From Metabacillus sp. B2-18 (GTDB lineage: Bacteria; Bacillota; Bacilli; Bacillales; Bacillaceae), in assembly GCF_021117275.1 (NCBI RefSeq), contig NZ_CP088245.1, positions 781,501-845,500 of the forward strand: 64,000 nt of DNA, in the 5' to 3' direction. The notes beneath the pieces were generated by a model. It had not been told where the DNA came from. It did no database searches and saw only the letters and a list, made by a program, of their open reading frames with translations. Position 1 is the stretch's first letter. Each line of letters begins with the position of its first letter. The position numbers and the translations under genes are program-made. Positions 1 through 7,852 of this stretch are shown here, one piece after another.

Positions 1-1
1 C

Positions 2-1168
2 TCCTTTGAAAATGAAGGCGGTAAGACGTATCAGTTGAATGAGGAAACAGCAACTTTAAAGGTAAGACCAAGAGGCTGGCATCTTGAGGAAAAACATATA
101 GAGCTTGATGGTAAACGAATGTCTGCCAGCTTAGTAGATTTTGGAATATTCTTTTTTCATAATGCAAAGGAGTTAATTGAACGCGGAAGTGGCCCCTATT
201 TTTATTTACCTAAAATGGAAAGTCATCTTGAAGCAAGATTATGGAATGATGTATTTTGTTTTGCACAAGATGAATTAAATATTTCACGCGGAACCATTAA
301 AGCAACTGTATTAATTGAAACAATCATGGCAGCCTTTGAAATGGATGAAATCCTTTATGAACTGAAGGAGCACTCAGCGGGATTAAATTGTGGCAGATGG
401 GACTATATTTTTAGTTATCTTAAGAAGCTTAGAAACTGTGAGTCTGTTATTCTACCAGATCGTGCGCAAGTAACAATGACTGTTCACTTTATGAGGTCAT
501 ACTCTTTACTCGCTATCCAAACTTGTCATAAGCGCAATGCCCATGCAATGGGAGGAATGGCGGCACAAATTCCAGTGAAAAACAATCCAGTAGCTAATGA
601 GCGAGCGTTTGAAAAGGTTCGTGCAGATAAAGAAAGAGAAGCAACATACGGCCATGATGGTACATGGGTTGCCCATCCTGCACTTGTTCCAGTGGCGAAG
701 GATGTATTTGATAAACATATGAAAACACCTAATCAGATTCACCGTAAACGAGAAGATGTAAACGTAACCGTAGAAGATTTGTTAGAGGTTCCGGATGGAA
801 TCATTACAGAAGAAGGGGTTAGAACAAATATCGATGTTGGGATCCGTTATATCGCTTCATGGCTTTGTGGCAGGGGCGCTGCGCCAATTCACAATTTAAT
901 GGAAGATGCAGCTACAGCAGAGATATCAAGAGCTCAAGTATGGCAATGGATTCGCCATCCAAGAGGAATTCTTGAAGATGGTCGTAAATTAACATTCGAG
1001 CTTTATGATTTATTAAGGAATGAAGAAGTTCAAAAGATAAGAGAATCAGTGGGGGAAATAGCTTTTCAGAAAGGTCATTTTGAAGAAGCGGTTTTTGTTT
1101 TCGATGAACTGGTAAAACGCGAAGAGTTTATTGATTTCTTAACGATACCTAGCTATGAAAAGCTTTAA
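2..1168 (+). CDS. aceB: Malate synthase A, C-terminal part (5' end outside window)
   Basis: Glyoxylate-shunt enzyme that condenses glyoxylate with acetyl-CoA to malate in the cytosol. The frame is open from the first base, so the gene starts upstream; about 388 residues remain of the roughly 530 usual for malate synthase A. The family signature [16 protein letters not shown] is present near bases 366-413, followed by the conserved [20 protein letters not shown] stretch. A TTG at 35 is in frame but internal, since matching sequence ([12 protein letters not shown]) precedes it. It lies 69 bp before aceA on the same strand, the usual Bacillus aceBA arrangement for growth on acetate or fatty acids. 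Confidence 0.95.
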   Translation, partial: SFENEGGKTYQLNEETATLKVRPRGWHLEEKHIELDGKRMSASLVDFGIFFFHNAKELIERGSGPYFYLPKMESHLEARLWNDVFCFAQDELNISRGTIKATVLIETIMAAFEMDEILYELKEHSAGLNCGRWDYIFSYLKKLRNCESVILPDRAQVTMTVHFMRSYSLLAIQTCHKRNAHAMGGMAAQIPVKNNPVANERAFEKVRADKEREATYGHDGTWVAHPALVPVAKDVFDKHMKTPNQIHRKREDVNVTVEDLLEVPDGIITEEGVRTNIDVGIRYIASWLCGRGAAPIHNLMEDAATAEISRAQVWQWIRHPRGILEDGRKLTFELYDLLRNEEVQKIRESVGEIAFQKGHFEEAVFVFDELVKREEFIDFLTIPSYEKL

Positions 1169-1237
1169 ACAAAATGTAGTAAGGACAACAAAGGGGAAGT
1201 AAGAAAAAAATTTATTTATAAAAATGGGGGAATAAAA

Positions 1238-2521
1238 ATGAACGGTCAAACAAGAGTAGAAGCATTACAAGAAAGCTGGGAGTTAGATAAACGTTGGGAA
1301 GGCATTACACGTCCTTACAGCGCGGAAGAGGTTATTCGTTTAAGGGGTTCAATCGATATCGAGCATACGTTGGCAAGACGAGGAGCAGAAAAGCTTTGGA
1401 ATTATCTTCACAATGAGGACTACATTCATGCACTTGGTGCACTTACAGGGAATCAAGCTGTTCAGCAAGTAAAAGCTGGCTTAAAAGCAATTTACTTAAG
1501 TGGTTGGCAGGTAGCAGCAGATGCGAACCTTTCAGGTAATATGTATCCAGATCAAAGCTTATATCCTGCAAACAGTGTTCCACATGTTGTAAAGCGTATT
1601 AATCAAGCCCTACAACGTGCTGATCAAATACAGCATCTTGAAGGAGAAGGAAAAATTGACTGGTTTGCTCCAATCGTTGCGGATGCAGAGGCTGGCTTTG
1701 GCGGGCAATTAAATGTTTTTGAATTAATGAAATCAATGATTGAATCGGGTGCTGCAGGGGTTCATTTTGAAGATCAATTATCATCAGAGAAAAAATGTGG
1801 TCATTTAGGTGGAAAGGTATTATTACCAACTCAGACTGCTGTGAAAAATCTTATTTCAGCTCGATTAGCAGCTGATGTTATGGGAACACCAACGATTATT
1901 ATTGCTCGAACAGATGCAGATGCAGCAGATCTTATTACAAGTGACGTTGACCCTGCTGATCATGAGTTTATTACAGGTGAGCGCACAGTAGAAGGGTTTT
2001 TCCGAACTCGTTCCGGAATTGATCAAGCAATTAGCAGAGGACTTTCATATGCACCATATGCAGATTTAATCTGGTGTGAAACATCTGAGCCTAATTTAGA
2101 GCAGGCACAAAAATTTGCTGATGCTATTCATGAGAAGTTTCCTGGAAAACTATTAGCTTACAACTGTTCACCTTCTTTTAACTGGAAGAAAAAGCTGGAT
2201 GATGAGACAATTGCAAACTTCCAAAAAGAAATTGCAAAAATGGGTTATAAGTTCCAATTTGTTACACTTGCAGGTTTCCATGCTCTAAATCACAGCATGT
2301 TTGAGCTTGCACGAGGTTATCGTGATCGTGGTATGGCTGCTTATTCTGAGCTTCAACAAAATGAATTTTCTAGCGAAGTACATGGATATACAGCTACTAG
2401 ACATCAGCGCGAGGTTGGAACAGGTTACTTTGATGAGGTAGCTCAAACTATTTCTGGTGGAACATCTTCAACAACAGCATTGAAGGGATCAACGGAAGCA
2501 GAGCAGTTTACAAAAGCATAA
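1238..2521 (+). CDS. aceA: Isocitrate lyase
   Basis: Cleaves isocitrate to succinate and glyoxylate, feeding the malate synthase encoded just upstream. The 427-residue length is typical. The catalytic motif KKCGHLGGK is at about residues 185-193, with the metal-binding ADAEAGFGG before it. The ATG follows a strong GGGGGAA ribosome site. A rho-independent terminator follows directly, so aceB-aceA is a two-gene unit. B. subtilis 168 lacks this shunt, so the host is another Bacillaceae lineage. Confidence 0.97.
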   Translation: MNGQTRVEALQESWELDKRWEGITRPYSAEEVIRLRGSIDIEHTLARRGAEKLWNYLHNEDYIHALGALTGNQAVQQVKAGLKAIYLSGWQVAADANLSGNMYPDQSLYPANSVPHVVKRINQALQRADQIQHLEGEGKIDWFAPIVADAEAGFGGQLNVFELMKSMIESGAAGVHFEDQLSSEKKCGHLGGKVLLPTQTAVKNLISARLAADVMGTPTIIIARTDADAADLITSDVDPADHEFITGERTVEGFFRTRSGIDQAISRGLSYAPYADLIWCETSEPNLEQAQKFADAIHEKFPGKLLAYNCSPSFNWKKKLDDETIANFQKEIAKMGYKFQFVTLAGFHALNHSMFELARGYRDRGMAAYSELQQNEFSSEVHGYTATRHQREVGTGYFDEVAQTISGGTSSTTALKGSTEAEQFTKA

Positions 2522-2527
2522 TAAAAG

Positions 2528-2564
2528 AAGAACGGCCAAGGACTACATCCTTGACCGTTCTTTT
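2528..2564 (+). terminator. Rho-independent terminator of aceBA
   Basis: A 15-bp stem with one mismatch (AAGAACGGCCAAGGA pairing with its partner) around a 5-nt loop, ending in TTTT, seven bases after the aceA stop. Confidence 0.85.
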
Positions 2565-2611
2565 ATGTCATATTGGATAATCACAGAAATAAAGACTGCA
2601 CATGGCAGCCT

Positions 2612-2845
2612 TTATCCTAGCTTACGCAATCCTTTGTATTCTTTTGATAGTTTCATAAATACTGTCTTGTTCTGTGTGTCAAGTGCATCATTGATACGCT
2701 CTTCTAGCAATTCTTTTTTCCTGTTAAACAACGCTTCATCCAAAATCATTTGAATATACATGTCTAATACAGGTTGCTCGGATGGAACGTTTTTCGTGTT
2801 ACGGGACTTCATGATTTCAGTGTACGACGACTTTTTATTTTTCAT
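2612..2845 (-). CDS. yhzC: IDEAL-domain protein, YhzC-like
   Basis: A 77-residue soluble protein with the IDEAL domain: the C-terminal part reads YIQMILDEALFNRKKELLEE, and the name motif appears here as LDEAL. Small IDEAL proteins of unknown function are common in Bacillus. One (yhzC) neighbours comK in B. subtilis, and this gene lies in the same position. Start ATG has GGGGTGAT upstream on the minus strand. The symbol rests on position and length; the function is not known. Confidence 0.75.
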   Translation of the reverse strand: MKNKKSSYTEIMKSRNTKNVPSEQPVLDMYIQMILDEALFNRKKELLEERINDALDTQNKTVFMKLSKEYKGLRKLG

Positions 2846-2998
2846 GAAAGATCACCCCTGATGCCTTTTTTATATTGTATGGAATTTTAAGGAGAAAATC
2901 AACCGAATTGTTAAAATTTTTAAAAAATTTAACAGGAATATTTTTGAAATGTATGAAAATCTTACAATAGGAAAAGATATTCCAAAGGATGTGATGTC

Positions 2999-3124
2999 AT
3001 GAATAAAGAAGAAGAAACAGAATTATTACCAACTGCTTTAAATCCACTAGTTGGAATTGAAATGGAAGATAGAGACAGTCTGAGAGGCCCATTTGATGAT
3101 TCAGCAGCTCAGAATAATGAATGA
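2999..3124 (+). CDS. Small ORF, 41 aa, unrecognised
   Basis: Encodes an acidic 41-residue peptide beginning MNKEEETELLPTALNPLVG and ending in NNE. It has an AAAGGATG ribosome site and its own terminator overlapping the stop. There is no hydrophobic segment. It sits between the IDEAL gene and comK. I do not recognise the family; expression is suggested only by the ribosome site and terminator. Confidence 0.55.
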   Translation: MNKEEETELLPTALNPLVGIEMEDRDSLRGPFDDSAAQNNE

Positions 3125-3159
3125 CTTCATTACAAATATGTAACAGAAGTCATTTTTTT
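3121..3159 (+). terminator. Terminator after the 41-aa ORF, upstream of comK
   Basis: ATGACTTC and GAAGTCAT pair across a 17-nt loop, followed by seven T. It isolates comK from upstream transcription. Confidence 0.8.
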
Positions 3160-3254
3160 ATGGAGTTTTTGTAAATTTATAGAATTTTTAAAAAAGACAT
3201 GCTAGATTATTTATGGGATATTTTACCTAATAATTTAGTAAGAGGTGCAAAACA

Positions 3255-3482
3255 GTGATTGATACAAACAAAATGGTAGTGGAAGATTATCTTATTAACC
3301 GATTTACTATGGCCATTCTCCCTGGTGAAAATAGGTATATCACTGAGGTACTGGAGCTTGAGCAAGATCTTACTGTTGGGAAACGCCCAATGGATGTGAT
3401 TGACCAAAGTTGCAGATATTTTGGGAGCAGTTATAATGGTTTAAAGGTTATAGGAATACTAAAAGAGTGTAGACCTATATAA
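3255..3482 (+). pseudogene. comK: comK 5' part, interrupted by prophage
   Basis: Codons 1-61 encode the ComK N-terminus, ending at the conserved DQSCRYFGSSYN just before the prophage junction at 3438. The remaining 14 codons are phage DNA. ComK is the competence master transcription factor that binds paired AT boxes upstream of DNA-uptake genes. A GTG start with AAGAGGTG upstream is used. Removing everything between the GG pairs at 3438 and 43448 joins the reading frames exactly (SSYNGRKEGTKD). The product would be 190 residues, against 192 in B. subtilis. The lysogen should be ComK-negative unless the prophage excises. Confidence 0.95.
3424..3452. other. attL (left prophage junction)
   Basis: comK sequence ending in TTATAAT meets GG at 3438-3439, then phage arm TTTAAAGGTTATAG. 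The GG is the only sequence shared with attR in register. The phage arm is the mirror of the arm at attR. Confidence 0.85.
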
Positions 3483-4908
3483 AGTCTACACTCGTCACTT
3501 TCGTTTTACCATTTTCATCAAACTTATAATGAATTTTTTCTACAATTTGACCTACAAGATTTTTCTTTTCGCTTATCTCTAATAAGTTCCAATTTCTTTT
3601 TATATCTAAAACCAAAGAAAGGATTTCCTCATGATTAATCGATTCTTCATCTTCATTAATTAAAGAATCTAACTCCTCTTTTATTTGTTGTTCTTCCTTT
3701 TGAGCTTCTTCCATACGTTTTTTAAAATCTTCATAAGAAATAGCATCATCAGTCCAAGCATATTGCCATTTCTTTTTTCGTTGTTCAATCTTTTCTAATT
3801 GCCTTTCTAGCGACTTTGCATCTACCTTATCATTTAGTTGGATATTTTTTTTACTTTCTAAGTCAACTCGATCTAAAGCTTCTGAGTAATCAAATTTATT
3901 TAAGTAGTCTATAAACGATTCTTCAAGCTGCCTTTCTGATAAAGAGCGTGATCCTTTACATTCACCTGTTTTCTTTTTTAAACATCTATATTGTGGGTAC
4001 TTCACTTTTTCTCCTGAAGCTAAAGTTGCATTAACATAATAACCAGTCATAGCATTGCCGCACTTTAAGCATTTTAGTTTACCAGAGAAAATATATCGAC
4101 TTGCTAAATTTCTAGGTTCATTATTAAATCTAGATTTTATTGTTTCTTGAACTGTATCAAATATCTCTCTTGCAATTATTGGCTCATGAGCATTTTCTAT
4201 AATTTCGTCATTCCATCGAATTGCTCCATAATATAGAGGATTTTTTAATATCTGCATTAAAGGTTTGTCATTCCAATTGTTTCCTGCTTTTGTTCTAATG
4301 TTATTTTCATTAAGATATCGGCATAAACGATTTGCACTATAACCTTGCAAATACATATCAAAAATTAATCTAATTGTTTTAGCTTCTGCTTTATTGATTG
4401 TAAGTTTACTGGTTTTTAGATCCAAGTCATATCCTATAGGTCGGAAATTTAAAGGGTATTTACCTTGCCTTGCTTTTTCAGCAAAACCGAATGCAATACG
4501 TTCTCCGGTGTTTTCCCTTTCCCATTGAGCAAGAGCTGCAACAATCGTTATAAACATTCTACCCATTGCTGTAGTTGTATCGTAAACTTCTGTAGCAGAT
4601 TTAAACTTACAATTGTGTTTATCGAAAATATCCAACAGTTTGTACAAATCCAGAACAGAACGTGTTAAACGATCCAGACGATATACTAACACACATTCTA
4701 TTTTTTCATCCTCAATATCCTTTATCATTTGTTGGAGTTGTGGTCTGTTCATATCTTTTGCGGATATTCCCTCATCTACATAGAGTCCTTCAACCTGCCA
4801 TCCTTGAGAAATACAAAATGCCTTGAGTTTCTGTTTTTGAGCAGATATTGAATAACCTTCTTTTGCTTGTTCTTCTGTTGATACACGAGCATAAATAGCT
4901 GTCTTCAA
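3475..4908 (-). CDS. int: Large serine recombinase (prophage integrase)
   Basis: Catalyses integration at, and with a directionality factor excision from, the GG core in comK. The 477 residues show an N-terminal resolvase domain with the nucleophile Ser10 (IYARVST) and the arginine-rich YRLDRLTRS. A recombinase domain and a zinc ribbon (CLKCG about residue 277, with the second pair in YRCLKKKTGEC) follow, then a coiled coil at about 370-440. The start is TTG with AAAGGAG upstream. The 3' end abuts attL, so the gene is convergent with the comK remnant. Its promoter contains a LexA box. No excisionase-type directionality factor could be identified. Confidence 0.95.
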   Translation of the reverse strand: MKTAIYARVSTEEQAKEGYSISAQKQKLKAFCISQGWQVEGLYVDEGISAKDMNRPQLQQMIKDIEDEKIECVLVYRLDRLTRSVLDLYKLLDIFDKHNCKFKSATEVYDTTTAMGRMFITIVAALAQWERENTGERIAFGFAEKARQGKYPLNFRPIGYDLDLKTSKLTINKAEAKTIRLIFDMYLQGYSANRLCRYLNENNIRTKAGNNWNDKPLMQILKNPLYYGAIRWNDEIIENAHEPIIAREIFDTVQETIKSRFNNEPRNLASRYIFSGKLKCLKCGNAMTGYYVNATLASGEKVKYPQYRCLKKKTGECKGSRSLSERQLEESFIDYLNKFDYSEALDRVDLESKKNIQLNDKVDAKSLERQLEKIEQRKKKWQYAWTDDAISYEDFKKRMEEAQKEEQQIKEELDSLINEDEESINHEEILSLVLDIKRNWNLLEISEKKNLVGQIVEKIHYKFDENGKTKVTSVDFI

Positions 4909-4943
4909 ATTTTCTTTACTCCTTTTTTAAAAATTTATAAATA

Positions 4944-4973
4944 ATTATAGAACATCTGTTCTTATTATGATAA
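4944..4973 (-). promoter_or_regulatory. Recombinase promoter with internal LexA (DinR) box
   Basis: On the minus strand, TTATCA and TATAAT are separated by 18 bp. The spacer contains GAAC-N4-GTTC (4950-4961), the Bacillus LexA core. Repression by LexA and SOS induction of the recombinase are inferred; the motif itself is seen directly. Confidence 0.7.
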
Positions 4974-5070
4974 CATATTACTATAAATGGAAATGAATTT
5001 TTTGTCGTAATTTGTATGTCGAAAGTTGTTAACTGTATCTAAATACCTATGATATAGTTATTTAAATAAA

Positions 5071-5096
5071 AGTAATCGAAAGTGATTACTTTTTTA
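5071..5096. terminator. Palindrome AGTAATC-N6-GATTACT, copy 1, with T-run
   Basis: A 7-bp perfect inverted repeat with 6-nt spacer followed by six T on the plus strand. It lies in the roughly 310-bp gene-free gap (4909-5219) between the recombinase promoter and the HTH gene. Apart from this palindrome and copy 2, I see no gene in that gap. Confidence 0.6.
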
Positions 5097-5152
5097 TAAA
5101 AAAAGTGTGATGTATATCACAACTTATATTGAGTGGTTGTGTCATAGTAAAT

Positions 5153-5178
5153 AAAAAAAGTAATCATTAACGATTACT
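5153..5178 (-). terminator. Palindrome AGTAATC-N6-GATTACT, copy 2
   Basis: The same 7-6-7 palindrome with a run of seven T on the minus strand. That fits a terminator for the minus-strand HTH gene ending at 5220. A second hairpin (GAGTAGAT/ATCTACTC, 5188-5207) precedes it. Confidence 0.65.
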
Positions 5179-5219
5179 CATGTCGGTGAGTAGATAAAAA
5201 TCTACTCCTTATAGTCCAC

Positions 5220-5441
5220 TTACCTCTTTTTATCTGGAATCCATTCATATAAATCTTCCATTGAACAATTAAGTAAATATGAAATCTCACGAGCTTTTTT
5301 ATAAGACATTTGCTGTTTGTTATTCACATATTTATTAACTTGTTGTTTTGGAATATTCAACTTTAACGCTAATTCTTGTTGTGTCATTCCAGCTTTTCGC
5401 AAAAGGTCGGCAAGTAGACATCTACCGACACTATGTGGCAA
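5220..5441 (-). CDS. Small HTH transcriptional regulator (XRE-type)
   Basis: From the TTG at 5441 (ribosome site GCGAGGTG) the product is 73 residues, nearly all one XRE-type helix-turn-helix: MTQQELALKLNIPKQQVNKY. A longer frame reaching 5591 would add an unlikely hydrophobic N-terminus and ignores this ribosome site. It follows the repressor gene on the same strand. It may assist lysogeny control or regulate the recombinase; the role is inferred from position only. Confidence 0.75.
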   Translation of the reverse strand: MPHSVGRCLLADLLRKAGMTQQELALKLNIPKQQVNKYVNNKQQMSYKKAREISYLLNCSMEDLYEWIPDKKR

Positions 5442-5479
5442 AATGACACCTCGCTTTTTCTTTATGGGGGGAAGATTAA

Positions 5480-5566
5480 ATGAAACAATCTGTCGATCTA
5501 AAAGAAATAATAGAAATAATAAAAAAAGAACAACTATTGGTAAGTGGGGAGAAGAAAATGGCTTAA
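5480..5566 (+). CDS. Possible 28-aa ORF antisense to the immunity operon
   Basis: A short plus-strand frame (MKQSVDLKEIIEIIKKEQLL...) starting 3 bp after GGGGGAAGATTA and ending in a palindromic terminator. It would form one amphipathic helix. It lies opposite the minus-strand transcript between the repressor and the HTH gene. It could be chance. Confidence 0.3.
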   Translation: MKQSVDLKEIIEIIKKEQLLVSGEKKMA

Positions 5567-5586
5567 ATTTAAGCCTATTTTTTTTG
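5560..5586. terminator. Bidirectional palindromic terminator
   Basis: The perfect palindrome GGCTTAAATTTAAGCC is flanked by T-rich sequence on both strands. On the minus strand it starts at the stop codon of the repressor. Confidence 0.6.
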
Positions 5587-5958
5587 CTCACCTGTTATTA
5601 TCCTGTTAGCTTTAATCCACGCCATGATTCCTTTTAATTCTTCATCTGATAAAGGCTCACCTTCATAAGATATATTGTATTTCTCTCTAACTTCCCTAAT
5701 TGATAAATCCACATCATTTATAAAATCATCTTGTTCTTTAGTACGATATTGAAAATCTGTAACACCTATTAAATAATCTGTGGTGACTTCGTAAAATTGG
5801 GCTAATTTAGCAAGTATTTCAGAACTTGGCTCTCGATCTCCAGCTTCATAACCGGAGAGCGTATTGTTTTTAACACCGATTTTTTCAGCAACAAACTTTT
5901 GGGATAAACCTTTTTTATCTCTTAAATATCTTAAACGTTTCCCCATAATATCGCTCAT
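5575..5958 (-). CDS. Prophage repressor, XRE family (CI-like)
   Basis: A 127-residue protein with an N-terminal HTH at residues 7-60 (KKGLSQKFVAEKIGVKNNTL), followed by a short helical C-terminal part. It has no peptidase domain, so it resembles SPbeta- or ImmR-type small repressors rather than self-cleaving lambda CI. The ATG has GAGGTGTAA upstream. It is divergent from the cro-like gene across three operators and is the likely lysogeny repressor. Confidence 0.85.
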   Translation of the reverse strand: MSDIMGKRLRYLRDKKGLSQKFVAEKIGVKNNTLSGYEAGDREPSSEILAKLAQFYEVTTDYLIGVTDFQYRTKEQDDFINDVDLSIREVREKYNISYEGEPLSDEELKGIMAWIKANRIITGEQKK

Positions 5959-5993
5959 TAATTACACCTCACAATAAGATGATTTTACAGTAA

Positions 5994-6010
5994 TTTCGCA
6001 TATATTGAAA
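5994..6010. promoter_or_regulatory. Operator 1 of the immunity switch
   Basis: TTTCG-N7-TGAAA, one mismatch from the symmetric TTCG-N7-CGAA core shared by the other two sites. It is nearest the repressor start. Confidence 0.55.
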
Positions 6011-6037
6011 TTATATTCACAAAAAGAGAAAAAATGT

Positions 6038-6066
6038 TTGACATTCGAGAATTGCGAATTTATACT
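6038..6066 (+). promoter_or_regulatory. Early lytic promoter with overlapping operator 2
   Basis: TTGACA (6038-6043) and TATACT (6061-6066) are separated by exactly 17 bp. Operator ATTCG-N7-CGAAT (6043-6059) fills the spacer, so repressor binding would block RNA polymerase. It drives the rightward early genes. Confidence 0.85.
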
Positions 6067-6077
6067 TAGGTTAAGTT

Positions 6078-6094
6078 ATTCGCATTACTCGAAA
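6078..6094. promoter_or_regulatory. Operator 3 of the immunity switch
   Basis: ATTCG-N7-CGAAA lies downstream of the early promoter and just before the ribosome site of the cro-like gene. Confidence 0.65.
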
Positions 6095-6111
6095 TAAGGT
6101 GGTGATACTAT

Positions 6112-6357
6112 TTGAAGTATACTGTTGGTCAAATAGCAAGATTTATAAGAATTCAAAAAGGTATTAAACAATCATTCGTATCTGATAAATTAGGCTTTAA
6201 ATCACCTTCAAGCTATTCTGAAATTGAAAAAGGTGTCCGTCATTTATCTGCTGATAAAATCCCAATTCTTGCCGATGCGTTAGACGTAAGTATTGAAGAA
6301 CTTTTTTTTGAAGATAAAATTCGCAAAATGAGAAATGATAATGATGTTATTGCTTAG
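6112..6357 (+). CDS. Cro-like HTH regulator
   Basis: An 81-residue XRE-type protein, first gene of the rightward early operon. It starts at TTG with AAGGTGGTGAT upstream. The HTH includes IQKGIKQSFVSDKLGFKSPS. Position directly behind the operator-bearing early promoter suggests a lytic-phase antirepressor of the Cro type; this is inferred from layout. Confidence 0.8.
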   Translation: MKYTVGQIARFIRIQKGIKQSFVSDKLGFKSPSSYSEIEKGVRHLSADKIPILADALDVSIEELFFEDKIRKMRNDNDVIA

Positions 6358-6403
6358 TTAGTATCTGCTTAATCAGTAAATATATTGGAGGTGTTAATAG
6401 GAA

Positions 6404-6514
6404 ATGTCTAAGGAGATTAAGGAAAAGATACTTTTGTTTTTTATGAATACAAGTACACCTCGTATCAAGGAGGAAGAAAGAAAAAATAAGAATGCTCAAA
6501 AGTCAGCATCATAA
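6404..6514 (+). CDS. Small early ORF, 36 aa
   Basis: A lysine-rich 36-residue peptide (MSKEIKEKILLFFMN...) preceded by GGAGGTG. Unrecognised. It lies in the early operon between the Cro-like gene and the next ORF. Confidence 0.5.
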   Translation: MSKEIKEKILLFFMNTSTPRIKEEERKNKNAQKSAS

Positions 6515-6529
6515 AGGAGATAATTTCAA

Positions 6530-6811
6530 ATGTTTTCCTTATCTGAACACATTAAAGAAACAATTGACCGTGTGGATGGCTATCTTACTGGAACACTAAT
6601 TGTAGATCTAGAAGCTAATACAGTTGAACTAGAAGTTACTAACCAAGATAAAACATCTTATATTCCTCTAACTGATTCTGATGATATTCAAGTAAGAAAT
6701 GGAAATGAATATATTACGGTAACGATTGAACAGGCACTATCCACAAAAGAAAAATATATGGGTTGTTCTTTATTTGCTGGAATGTATGCACGAGTTAAGA
6801 AAGGCTCCTAA
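6530..6811 (+). CDS. Hypothetical early protein, 93 aa
   Basis: A soluble, beta-rich acidic protein with AAAGGAGAT ribosome site 16 bp after the preceding stop. No motif recognised. Same-strand early-operon position suggests a takeover or regulatory role, but nothing in the sequence defines it. Confidence 0.7.
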   Translation: MFSLSEHIKETIDRVDGYLTGTLIVDLEANTVELEVTNQDKTSYIPLTDSDDIQVRNGNEYITVTIEQALSTKEKYMGCSLFAGMYARVKKGS

Positions 6812-6859
6812 GGGGGCTTTTACAGAAGGACAAGCTTAATAGAATAGGAGATTGGTAAA

Positions 6860-7030
6860 GTGAATGATTTATATAGTTTGTTGTTGAGGAGAGAAGCGAA
6901 GTTAATTATGGAAATTGAAATACAAGAACGTCAGGGTAATTTTAGAGCAGCTCAAGAAGCCAGGGAATATAAAGAAATCATTACATCAAGAAGGTTACAT
7001 ATGGAAGGGCACATAAAGGAGAGTGCTTAA
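6860..7030 (+). CDS. Hypothetical early protein, 56 aa
   Basis: GTG start after an AATAGGAG site. The 56-residue charged, helical peptide contains EIEIQERQGNFRAAQEAREY and is probably one coiled segment. Unrecognised. Confidence 0.5.
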   Translation: MNDLYSLLLRREAKLIMEIEIQERQGNFRAAQEAREYKEIITSRRLHMEGHIKESA

Positions 7031-7032
7031 TA

Positions 7033-7116
7033 ATGATAGGAATATACGCGGGGTGTTTTGTGGGATTTCTATTCCTTTCGATGATCGTTTTCATCAAGTT
7101 AGAAAAAACAAAATAA
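7033..7116 (+). CDS. Small membrane peptide, 27 aa
   Basis: MIGIYAGCFVGFLFLSMIVF forms one transmembrane helix followed by a basic tail. It starts three bases after the previous stop, with AAAGGAGAG upstream. Single-helix mini-proteins of this type are common in Bacillus phage early regions; function unknown. Confidence 0.5.
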   Translation: MIGIYAGCFVGFLFLSMIVFIKLEKTK

Positions 7117-7280
7117 GCAGTGTGCTGGTAACACAACTGCTCATACGAAATATTGGTTGAATTTCATTTTATCATCTGTGGAGATGATACGGCAATTAAT
7201 TCTTGCCGTTAGAGTAAAGAGTCTTGTTGGAATTTCTAGATGATGTTTCTTTGCTCTAACAGTGAGAATTAGCACTCACT
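7117..7280 (+). ncRNA. Hairpin-rich non-coding element (five consecutive stems)
   Basis: A roughly 200-bp gene-free stretch holds five stems in series: 7117-7140 (loop CTGGTAA), 7171-7188 (7 bp), 7190-7208 (6 bp), 7209-7259 (12 bp with a G-U wobble) and 7261-7280 (6 bp). There is no T-run. It sits in the 5' untranslated region of the YqaI-like gene. It may be a structured leader or phage RNA; the stems are seen, the function is inferred. Confidence 0.5.
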
Positions 7281-7325
7281 AAATCATTGTTAATTTATCT
7301 TATGCAGAAAGGAGGACAAGTATTC

Positions 7326-7571
7326 ATGTCAGCGATATTAAAATGTCCAAAATGTAAAAAATCTTTTGCTGTTCCAGAAGACGAACGAGAAGATCATGAT
7401 TGCCCTAATGGTTGTAACAATCAACCTGAGCACTTTGGTGTAGATTATTTCGGTAATGAAATTCTCAAAGGTGATTCAATCGTTATTGCAAACGGAGAAA
7501 TAATCTTAGAAGAAAGTTTAGAAGATTATTTAATGGATGTTTTAGGTTTTGAGTATAAGAAAGCAAAATAG
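7326..7571 (+). CDS. YqaI-like zinc-ribbon protein
   Basis: Starts at ATG 7326 (GGAGGACAAG upstream), giving 81 residues. The N-terminus has CPKC and later C-P-N-G-C cysteines forming a zinc ribbon. The C-terminal half, DYFGNEILKGDSIVIANGEI then ESLEDYLMDVLGFE, matches the YqaI type known from the B. subtilis skin element. Function unknown. Confidence 0.7.
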   Translation: MSAILKCPKCKKSFAVPEDEREDHDCPNGCNNQPEHFGVDYFGNEILKGDSIVIANGEIILEESLEDYLMDVLGFEYKKAK

Positions 7572-7572
7572 A

Positions 7573-7641
7573 GACCCGTGCTGGTAACACGAGTCAATAG
7601 TGATTCCATGTATATGAACAACTACATTTTAATGGATTCAC
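7573..7641 (+). ncRNA. Second CTGGTAA-loop hairpin plus long stem
   Basis: GTGCTGGTAACAC recurs at 7578-7590 within a hairpin directly after the YqaI-like stop. A 10-bp stem with one mismatch follows (7600-7609 with 7632-7641). The arrangement repeats the 7117 element in shorter form. Confidence 0.45.
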
Positions 7642-7666
7642 TTCAAATAATCAATTGGAGGTTGAA

Positions 7667-7852
7667 ATGAAAACTGTTGAAATCCCATTTAGTCGATCAA
7701 GGGAAGATCAAGTTAATTTAGGTCTCTCAGGTGGATATATCACGATTAAGCCAGATAACGAAATTGTTTTTCAGTTTGATACTCAAGAGCAATATCAAAA
7801 ATATCTTGAGTTAAAAAATAAAAAAGGTGGTGCTACATATGGGATTAGTTAA
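7667..7852 (+). CDS. Hypothetical early protein, 61 aa
   Basis: ATG 7667 follows TTGGAGGTTGAA. A small beta-rich protein (MKTVEIPFSRSREDQVN...) overlapping the Gam gene by 14 bp, so probably translationally coupled to it. Unrecognised. Confidence 0.65.
   Translation: MKTVEIPFSRSREDQVNLGLSGGYITIKPDNEIVFQFDTQEQYQKYLELKNKKGGATYGIS

Noticed and set aside
3446..3447. Alternative GG as the attL crossover
   Set aside because: Joining there breaks ComK conservation and the attP dyad; GG at 3438-3439 satisfies both.
5442..5591. Hydrophobic N-terminal extension of the minus-strand HTH protein
   Set aside because: Open by chance through the terminator palindrome; the TTG at 5441 has a good ribosome site and starts the HTH.
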